From the NCBI GenBank assembly GCA_002102225.1, contig LQPB01000059.1:41863-105862 (forward strand): a DNA stretch of 64,000 bases, given 5' to 3'. Under the pieces are notes generated by a model that worked only from the letters and a program-made list of their open reading frames with translations, had not been told where the DNA came from and made no database searches. The translations under genes and the position numbers were made by a program. Source of the stretch: Mycobacterium interjectum. Lineage in GTDB: Bacteria > Actinomycetota > Actinomycetes > Mycobacteriales > Mycobacteriaceae. This document shows, piece by piece, positions 58,299-64,000 of this stretch (positions within the stretch are counted from its first letter, which is position 1; the number at the start of each line of letters is the position of its first letter).

Positions 58299-60857
58299 AT
58301 GGCGGATTGTCAGGTAACCGTCGATTATTCCGATGGGACGCGCAAGGCCATGCCGGTGCGGCCGGACCAGACGGTGCTGGACGCCGCCGAGGAACACGGC
58401 GTGGCCATCGTCAACGAATGCCAAAGCGGAATCTGCGGCACGTGCGTCGCAACCTGCACCGCCGGCCAGTACGAGATGGGCCGCACCGAGGGCCTGTCCG
58501 ACGTGGAGCGCGCCGCGCGCAAGATCCTGACCTGCCAGACGTTCCCCATCTCCGATTGCCGCATCGAACTGCAATATCCGGCCGACGACAACGCGGCGCT
58601 TCTGATTCACTGTGACGGCGTGGTGACCGGGATCGACCTGGTGTCGCCCAGCACCGCCGTACTGCGGGTGGATGTCTCGACGCATTTCTCCCCGAACGCC
58701 GTGCCCCTGAACTACCGGGCGGGCCAGTTCGCCCAGTTGCAGGTGCCCGGGACCACCGCGTGGCGCAACTACTCTTACGCGCATCCCGCCGACGGCAGCG
58801 GTGAACTGGAGTTCATCATCAGGCTGCTGCCGGACGGCGTCATGTCGAACTATCTGCGCGACCGCGCGAGGCCGGGGGACCGTATCGCGCTGCGGTGCAG
58901 CAAAGGCGGCTTTTATCTGCGCCCGATCGTGCGGCCGGTCATCCTGGTCGCGGGTGGCACCGGCCTGTCGGCCATCCTCGCCATGGCCCAGAGCCTGGGT
59001 GCCGACACCGCCCAGCCCGTGCACCTGCTCTACGGCGTCACCTCCACCGACGACCTGTGCAAGCTCGACGAGCTCAGGGAGCTCGGCCACCGGGTCGCGG
59101 CCGTGGACGTGCACGTCATCGTCGCGCGCCCGGACCCCGGCTGGGACGGCCGCACGGGACTCGTCACGGACCTGCTGGATGAGCGGATGCTGGCCGGCGG
59201 TGACGCCGACGTCTATCTGTGCGGGCCGGCGCCGATGGTGGGGGCCACCCGAACCTGGTTGGACAGCAACGGTTTCCATCGCGTCGGGTTGTATTACGAG
59301 AAGTTCGTCCCCAGCGGGGCGGCGCGGCGCCGCAACCCGGCTCTGCTCGATCCCGCAAACCTGGACATTGCCGACCTGCGCAGCCGCGGCCGCGGTACCG
59401 CGGTGGTCATCGGGGGGAGCATCGCGGGCATCGCCGCGGCCAAGGTGCTCAGCGAAACCTTCGAGCGGGTCGTCGTCCTGGAGAAGGACGATCCGCATCG
59501 CCGGCGCGAGGGCCGCCCCGGCGCCGCGCAGGGCTGGCATCTACACCACCTGCTGACCGCCGGGCAGATCGAGCTGGAGCGTTTCTTTCCCGGCATCGTC
59601 GACGACATGGTGCGCGAGGGCGCGTTCAAGGTCGACATGGCGGCCCAGTACCGAATCCGGGTGGGCGGAAGTTGGAAGAAGCCCGGCACCAGTGACATCG
59701 AGATCGTGTGTGCCGGTAGGCCGCTGCTGGAATGGTGCGTGCGGCGCCGCCTCGACGACGAGCCCCGGATCGACTTCCGCTACGAATCGGAGGTGGCCGA
59801 CCTGGTCTTCGATCGCGCCAACAACGCCATCGTCGGGGTCGGCGTCACCAAGAGCGGAGCCCCGGACGGCGAAATCGAAGTGTTGCCGGCCGAGTTCGTC
59901 GTCGACGCGTCGGGCAAGAACACGCGAGTTCCCGAATTCCTGGAGCGCATCGGCGTCGGGGCTCCCGAGGTGGAGCAGGACATCATCAACTGCTTCTACT
60001 CGACGATGCAGCACCGGGTTCCCCCCGATCGGCAGTGGCAGGACAAGGTCATGGTGATCTGCTACGCGTACCGTCCGTTCGAGGACACCTACGCCGCGCA
60101 GTACTACACCGACAGCTCGCGCACCATCCTGTCCACCTCGCTGGTGGCATACAACTGCTACTCGCCGCCCCGTACCGCGCACGAGTTCCGCCAATTCGCG
60201 GATCTGATGCCGTCACCGGTCATCGGGGAAAACATCGACGGGCTGGAACCCGCGTCGCCGATCTACAACTTCCGTTATCCGAACATGCTCCGACTGCACT
60301 ACGAGAAGAAGCGCAACCTGCCGAGGGCGCTGCTGGCCGTGGGCGACGCTTACACCAGCGCCGACCCGGTGTCCGGTCTGGGAATGAGCTTGGCGCTCAA
60401 GGAAGTCCGCGAGATGCAGGTGCTGCTGGCCAAGTACGGACCGGGACACCGGGATCTGCCGCGCCGGTACTACCGGGTGATCGCCAAGATGGCCGACACG
60501 GCCTGGTTCGTGATCCGCGAACAGAATCTGCGATTCGACTGGCTGAAGGACGTGGACAAGAAGCGGCCCTTCTATTTCCGGGCGCTGACCTGGTACATGG
60601 ATCGCCTGGTGGAATTGGTGCATGACGATCTCGACGCCTATCGCGAGTTCCTGGCCGTCGTCCACCTCGTCAAGCCACCGGCGGCGCTGATGAAGCCCGG
60701 GATCGCCACCCGCGTCGTCGGCAAGTGGGCGCGAACCAGATTGTCCGGGCAGAAGACGCTGATCGCCCGCAACTACGAAAATCGCACGGTGCCGGTCTCC
60801 GATCCCGCCGACCGGCTTGTGGCCGTTGGCGGTTCGACGCCAAGCCAAACATCGTAG
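58299..60857 (+). CDS. Three-part oxygenase: [2Fe-2S] ferredoxin, ferredoxin-NAD reductase and FAD-binding domains (Rv1937-like)
   Basis: The 852-residue protein combines an N-terminal plant-type [2Fe-2S] domain (Cys41, Cys46, Cys49 and Cys79; 'CQSGICGTC'), an FNR-type reductase (FAD motif 'RNYSY' at 156-160, NAD site 'AGGTGLSA' near 218-225, closing 'LYYEKFVPSG') and a C-terminal FAD-binding monooxygenase-like domain (GGSIAG at 372-377; 'AVGDAYTSADPVSGLGMSLALKE'). Electrons could pass NADH to FAD to the cluster, and perhaps supply the LLM enzyme upstream. Recalled length of Rv1937 is 839. It lies 11 bp after the LLM gene. Confidence 0.92.
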   Translation: MADCQVTVDYSDGTRKAMPVRPDQTVLDAAEEHGVAIVNECQSGICGTCVATCTAGQYEMGRTEGLSDVERAARKILTCQTFPISDCRIELQYPADDNAALLIHCDGVVTGIDLVSPSTAVLRVDVSTHFSPNAVPLNYRAGQFAQLQVPGTTAWRNYSYAHPADGSGELEFIIRLLPDGVMSNYLRDRARPGDRIALRCSKGGFYLRPIVRPVILVAGGTGLSAILAMAQSLGADTAQPVHLLYGVTSTDDLCKLDELRELGHRVAAVDVHVIVARPDPGWDGRTGLVTDLLDERMLAGGDADVYLCGPAPMVGATRTWLDSNGFHRVGLYYEKFVPSGAARRRNPALLDPANLDIADLRSRGRGTAVVIGGSIAGIAAAKVLSETFERVVVLEKDDPHRRREGRPGAAQGWHLHHLLTAGQIELERFFPGIVDDMVREGAFKVDMAAQYRIRVGGSWKKPGTSDIEIVCAGRPLLEWCVRRRLDDEPRIDFRYESEVADLVFDRANNAIVGVGVTKSGAPDGEIEVLPAEFVVDASGKNTRVPEFLERIGVGAPEVEQDIINCFYSTMQHRVPPDRQWQDKVMVICYAYRPFEDTYAAQYYTDSSRTILSTSLVAYNCYSPPRTAHEFRQFADLMPSPVIGENIDGLEPASPIYNFRYPNMLRLHYEKKRNLPRALLAVGDAYTSADPVSGLGMSLALKEVREMQVLLAKYGPGHRDLPRRYYRVIAKMADTAWFVIREQNLRFDWLKDVDKKRPFYFRALTWYMDRLVELVHDDLDAYREFLAVVHLVKPPAALMKPGIATRVVGKWARTRLSGQKTLIARNYENRTVPVSDPADRLVAVGGSTPSQTS

Positions 60858-60878
60858 GTCCTCGCTAAGGAAGGCGAA

Positions 60879-61940
60879 ATGATGGCGCAGGTTCATCGCT
60901 TCTTGGACTGTCGTGGCACGCGCATTCATGCCGTCGAGGAGGGCGAGGGACCGCTGGTTGTGCTGCTGCACGGGTTCCCGGAGTCCTGGTACTCGTGGCG
61001 TCATCAGCTTCCCGCGCTCGCCGCCGCGGGCTACCGGGCGGTGGCAGTCGACCAGCGCGGCTACGGGCGCTCGTCGAAGTTCCGCGTGCAATCGGCCTAC
61101 CGCATCAAGGAATTGGTCGGCGATGTCCTCGGCGTCATCGACGCCTACGGTGCCGACAAGGCGATCGTGGTGGGCCACGACTGGGGCGCGCCAGTCGCGT
61201 GGACCTTCGCCTGGTTACATCCCGACCGGTGTGCCGGCGTGGTCGGGATCAGCGTTCCGTTCGCCGGCCGCGGCGTGATTGGCCTGCCCGGCAGTCCCTT
61301 CGGCGAGCACCGCCCCAACGACTACCACCTCGAGCTCGCGGGCGAGGGCAGGGTCTGGTACCAGGACTACTTCTCCGCCCAGGACGGGATCATCGCCGAA
61401 ATCGAGGAGGATGTGCGCGGCTGGCTGCTCGGCCTGACCTATACGGTCTCGGGCGAGGGGATGATGGCGGCCACCAAGGCGGCGGTCGACGCGGGCGTCG
61501 ACCTGGAATCCATGGACCCGGTCGACGTCATCCGCGCCGGTCCGCTCTGCATGGCCGAGGGCGCCAAGCTCAAGGACGCTTTCCTTTATCCGGAGACGAT
61601 GCCCGGGTGGCTCACCGACGCCGATCTCGATTTCTACGCCGGCGAATTCGAGCGCTCCGGCTTCGGCGGACCGTTGAGCTTCTATCACAACATCGACAAC
61701 GACTGGCACGACCTGGCCGACCAGGAGGGCACGCCACTCACGCCACCGGCGCTGTTCATCGGCGGGCAATACGACGTCGGCACCACCTGGGGCGCCGAGG
61801 CCATCCAGCGCGCGCACGAGGTCATGCCGAACTACCGGGGGACCCACATGATCGCCGATGTCGGGCACTGGATCCAGCAGGAAGCGCCTGAGGAGACCAA
61901 CCGGTTGCTGCTCGATTTCCTGGGTGGGCTGCGTTCGTGA
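60879..61940 (+). CDS. ephB: Epoxide hydrolase EphB-like
   Basis: A 353-residue alpha/beta-fold epoxide hydrolase: oxyanion motif HGFPESWYSW (31-40), nucleophile Asp101 in 'VVGHDWGAPVAWTF', cap-domain tyrosines, and the catalytic His330 in 'DVGHWIQQEAPE'. It converts an epoxide to a diol, fitting downstream of an oxygenase. Length is close to the recalled 356 of Rv1938. AAGGAAGG precedes ATG 60879; ATG 60882 is also possible. Rv1939 (a flavin reductase in M. tuberculosis) should follow but is missing here. Confidence 0.94.
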   Translation: MMAQVHRFLDCRGTRIHAVEEGEGPLVVLLHGFPESWYSWRHQLPALAAAGYRAVAVDQRGYGRSSKFRVQSAYRIKELVGDVLGVIDAYGADKAIVVGHDWGAPVAWTFAWLHPDRCAGVVGISVPFAGRGVIGLPGSPFGEHRPNDYHLELAGEGRVWYQDYFSAQDGIIAEIEEDVRGWLLGLTYTVSGEGMMAATKAAVDAGVDLESMDPVDVIRAGPLCMAEGAKLKDAFLYPETMPGWLTDADLDFYAGEFERSGFGGPLSFYHNIDNDWHDLADQEGTPLTPPALFIGGQYDVGTTWGAEAIQRAHEVMPNYRGTHMIADVGHWIQQEAPEETNRLLLDFLGGLRS

Positions 61941-63007
61941 AAACAACCGACGTGCGGGTGCGCCGCGCGATCACGGCGGTGGCGGCGGGGCATCCCGTCG
62001 TCCTCACCGGCGACGCCGACAGCGACGGCCATCTCGTCTTCGCGGCCGACGCCGCGGCGACGCACCTGCTTGCCTTCACCATCCGGCACACCTCGGGGTA
62101 TGTCCGAGTCGCCTTGCCAGGCCCCGAGTGCGAACGGCTGAACCTGCCGCCGATGTGCCACCGCGACACCTCGCTCTGCGTGTCGGTCGACTTTCGCGGG
62201 ACGGGCACCGGGATTTCGGCACGGGACCGCGCGCGAACCATCGCGGCACTGGCCTCCGCCGAATCCGAGGCATCGGACTTCCTCCGTCCCGGTCACGTAT
62301 TACCGCTGCGGGCGGGGGCGGACGGGGTGCTCGGCCGGCCGGGGCCCGCCGAGGCCGCCGTCGACTTGGCGCACCTCGCGGGGCACGCCCGCGCCGGCGC
62401 GCTGTGCGAGATCGTCTCGCGCCGCAATCCTTGTCAGATGGCCCGCGGCGCGGAGCTGACCGAATTCGCGGTCGAACACGGGCTGGCGGTGGTCTCGATT
62501 GCCGAGCTCGTCGCATACCGGCAACGCACCGAACCGCAGGTGGTCCGGCTGGCGGAGACGGTCCTGCCCACCTGGGCCGGCGACGGCCGTGTCATCGGAT
62601 TTCATGAAATGCACGGCGGTGGTGAGCATTTGGCCGTGATCATCGGCGCGACCGACGCCGGCGTGCCCGTGCCGCTGCACGTTCACGTCGAATGCCTGAC
62701 GGGCGACGTGTTCGGCTCGAGGGCATGCCGGTGCGGCGGGGAACTCCGCGGCGCGCTGGCGAGGATGTCGGCGCAGCGCGGCGGTGTGGTCGTGTACCTG
62801 CGTCCATCCGGCCCGCCGCGGGCCTGCGGCCTCTACGCCCGCTCCGCGGCCGGTGATCCGATGTCGCAGACCCTGGCATGGATCCTGCGTGACCTCGGGC
62901 TGTATTCCCTCAAACTTTCCGACGACGTGCCAGGATTTGGCCTTGTGCTGTTCGGAGCCATTCGCGAGCGCGGCATAGGAGCTGAAACGTTGGCGGCTGC
63001 GGGTTGA
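61937..63007 (+). CDS. ribA1: RibA1-like protein with degraded catalytic motifs
   Basis: A 356-residue protein with the order of bifunctional RibBA: a DHBP synthase-like half ('DFLRPGHVLPLRAGADGVLGRPGPAEAAVDLAHLAGHARAGALCEI', about 115-160) and a GTP cyclohydrolase II-like half ('HVECLTGDVFGSRACRCGGELRGAL'). In the first half the acidic metal loop (normally R-E-N-E-G-D) reads 'DADSDGH'. In the second the zinc cysteines survive but the catalytic 'EGRGIGL' segment reads 'PSGPPRACGLY'. It is therefore probably not a normal riboflavin enzyme. The GTG at 61937 overlaps the ephB stop by 4 bp. It corresponds to Rv1940. Confidence 0.88.
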   Translation: MKTTDVRVRRAITAVAAGHPVVLTGDADSDGHLVFAADAAATHLLAFTIRHTSGYVRVALPGPECERLNLPPMCHRDTSLCVSVDFRGTGTGISARDRARTIAALASAESEASDFLRPGHVLPLRAGADGVLGRPGPAEAAVDLAHLAGHARAGALCEIVSRRNPCQMARGAELTEFAVEHGLAVVSIAELVAYRQRTEPQVVRLAETVLPTWAGDGRVIGFHEMHGGGEHLAVIIGATDAGVPVPLHVHVECLTGDVFGSRACRCGGELRGALARMSAQRGGVVVYLRPSGPPRACGLYARSAAGDPMSQTLAWILRDLGLYSLKLSDDVPGFGLVLFGAIRERGIGAETLAAAG

Positions 63008-63774
63008 ACCATCCAGATTTGGCGGGTAAGGCCGCGATCGTCACCGGGGCCGGCGCCGGAATCGGCCTGGCGGTCGCGCAGCGGCTCGCCGCCGAGGGAT
63101 GCAGCGTCCTCTGCGCGGACATCGACAGCTCTGCCGCCGACGCGGCGGCCCGGAAAATCGGTTCCGACGCGGTCGGTCACGGGGTCGATGTCAGCGACGA
63201 GGAACAGGTCATCGGCATGGTCGACGCCTGCGCTACATCGTTCGGCGGGGTGGACAAACTCGTCGCCAACGCCGGTGTCGTTCATATGGCTTCGCTCATG
63301 GACACCACCGTCGAGGACTTCGATCGTGTCATCGCGATCAACCTGCGCGGCGCATGGCTGTGCACCAAGCACGCGGCGCCGCGGATGATCGAGCGGGGCG
63401 GGGGAGCGATCGTCAACATGTCGTCGCTCGCCGGTCATATCGCCGTGGGCGGCACCGGGGCATACGGCATGTCGAAGGCCGGCATCAGCCACCTCAGCCG
63501 CATCACCGCCGCGGAGCTGCGCCCGTGCAACATCCGCGCCAATGCGTTGTTGCCCGCCTTCGTCGACACCCCGATGCAGCAGACCGCGATGACGCTGTTC
63601 GACGAGGCGCTCGGACAAGGTGGCGCGGGCGCGATGATCGCGCGCTTGCAGGGCCGCATGGCCGCGCCGGAGGAGATGGCCAGCATCGTGGCGTTCCTGC
63701 TGTCCGACGACGCCTCGATGATCACTGGAACCACACAGATCGCCGACGGCGGAACCATCGCCGCATTGTGGTGA
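63004..63774 (+). CDS. Short-chain dehydrogenase, Rv1941-like
   Basis: A 256-residue classical SDR: 'AAIVTGAGAGIGLAVAQ' (10-26), 'VANAGVVHMASLMD', catalytic 'NMSSLAGHIAVGGTGAYGMSKAG' with Ser, Tyr and Lys, and 'GTTQIADGGTIAALW' at the end. Length equals the recalled 256 of Rv1941. It begins with TTG within the RibA1 stop (TTGA), a 4-bp overlap. It probably oxidises an alcohol formed by the preceding enzymes and is the last gene of the mel2-like operon. Confidence 0.92.
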   Translation: MNHPDLAGKAAIVTGAGAGIGLAVAQRLAAEGCSVLCADIDSSAADAAARKIGSDAVGHGVDVSDEEQVIGMVDACATSFGGVDKLVANAGVVHMASLMDTTVEDFDRVIAINLRGAWLCTKHAAPRMIERGGGAIVNMSSLAGHIAVGGTGAYGMSKAGISHLSRITAAELRPCNIRANALLPAFVDTPMQQTAMTLFDEALGQGGAGAMIARLQGRMAAPEEMASIVAFLLSDDASMITGTTQIADGGTIAALW

Positions 63775-63814
63775 CGGGCCGGTACCGCTCGCGAGATCGG
63801 CCATCAGCTGGCTG

Positions 63815-63916
63815 TAATCCCTTGGGCCACTTTGGTTACAGTGGTCCCAGTGGTGTGCGAGTGTTGCACCACGCAGGCGGGTTGAAATCACTTGGGCCAC
63901 TGTGGTTTCAGTGGTC
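63815..63916. repeat. Two 32-bp direct repeats, each able to fold into a hairpin
   Basis: Copies at 63815-63846 and 63885-63916 share CTTGGGCCACT and CAGTGGTC with four or five differences, at an offset of 70 bp. Each contains a small dyad (CCACTG...CAGTGG in the second, CCACT...AGTGG in the first). They lie immediately upstream of a 13E12-repeat gene; such flanks are known from REP13E12 elements. Function unknown. Confidence 0.6.
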
Positions 63917-63961
63917 ACAACGGGGCCGGTTTTGTCGGTGGGTGTTCGTAGTGTTTGGGGC

Positions 63962-64000
63962 ATGGGTGCGAGCGGTCGTGAGGAGATCATCGAGGTCTTC
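63962..64000 (+). CDS. 13E12-repeat (HNH endonuclease-type) protein, start only
   Basis: The window ends after 13 codons (MGASGREEIIEVF). The sequence 'REEIIEVF' after a short leader is the usual opening of mycobacterial 13E12-repeat proteins (HNH endonuclease-like, DUF222). In M. tuberculosis a 13E12 protein lies a few genes downstream of Rv1941 (Rv1945). The match is short but the upstream repeats support it. Confidence 0.55.
   Translation, partial: MGASGREEIIEVF

Noticed and set aside
1..64000. tRNA, rRNA or insertion sequence genes
   Set aside because: No cloverleaf, rRNA segment or transposase was recognised. The only mobile-type signal is the 13E12 start at the right edge.

Overview
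The window is high-GC actinobacterial DNA and is recognisable as Mycobacterium. It carries a PPE-MPTR gene, FurA, a FAAL-type FadD, isocitrate lyase 2, NanT, CinA and LppC, plus the echA13-fadE17-fadE18 / Rv1936-ephB-ribA1 pair of divergent operons. Read from memory of the M. tuberculosis H37Rv map, the gene order follows Rv1895 to Rv1941 and ends at the first codons of a 13E12-repeat protein. The species cannot be fixed from the sequence; a slow grower outside the tuberculosis complex is the simplest guess.

Layout. 0-10.8 kb: dehydrogenase tail, HAD phosphatase, methyltransferase, dtd, thiamine-binding protein, macro domain, cinA, nanT, an extra amidohydrolase, a small membrane protein, echA-aao operon, a secreted protein and furA. 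katG, which normally sits beside furA, is absent. 11.2-20.9 kb: an accessory block with no H37Rv counterpart in this position that I know of. It holds SRPBCC/nitroreductase/CMD-like genes, an acyl-CoA ligase between two paralogous genes of unknown function, a tautomerase-nitronate monooxygenase operon with a divergent LysR gene, a hydrolase, an Mpo1-like/TetR pair with a clear palindromic operator, and a class 3 lipase. 20.9-29.7 kb: lppC, an SRPBCC protein, fadB5, an ArsR/AHSA1 pair with a palindromic operator, an MBL-fold hydrolase, an intact aceA (ICL2) and PPE. 30-38 kb: two small exported cysteine-tailed proteins, an LLM oxidoreductase, a glutamine-rich exported protein, an Rv1919c-like protein, a decayed allophanate hydrolase, and a five-gene operon (two SDRs, DUF899, ECF sigma factor, TIGR03086 protein) preceded by a terminator hairpin. 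38-50.5 kb: fadD31, membrane and SpoIIAA-like proteins, DUF2071, an SDR/SnoaL divergent pair with a KstR-like site, a P-type H+-ATPase-like pump, a methyltransferase, a four-gene ArsR operon, DJ-1/GlxA genes and tpx. 50.5-63.8 kb: a double acyl-CoA ligase, fadE18, fadE17 and echA13 on the minus strand, divergent from the monooxygenase, multidomain oxygenase, ephB, ribA1 and SDR operon on the plus strand. 63.8-64 kb: hairpin-forming direct repeats and the start of a 13E12 gene.

How the genes fit together. Most of the window is small-molecule metabolism: CoA activation, acyl-CoA oxidation and hydration, flavin-dependent oxygenation, epoxide opening and SDR steps. Each accessory module tends to bring its own one-component regulator (LysR, TetR, ArsR twice, an ECF sigma factor), and several of these have recognisable inverted repeats beside their start codons. 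The least expected items are the 1047-residue tandem acyl-CoA ligase, a RibA1 that lacks catalytic residues in both halves, a FurA without katG but with a long low-complexity tail, and the paralogous pair flanking an acyl-CoA ligase. Statements about M. tuberculosis synteny and gene lengths are recalled knowledge and were not checked by a search.
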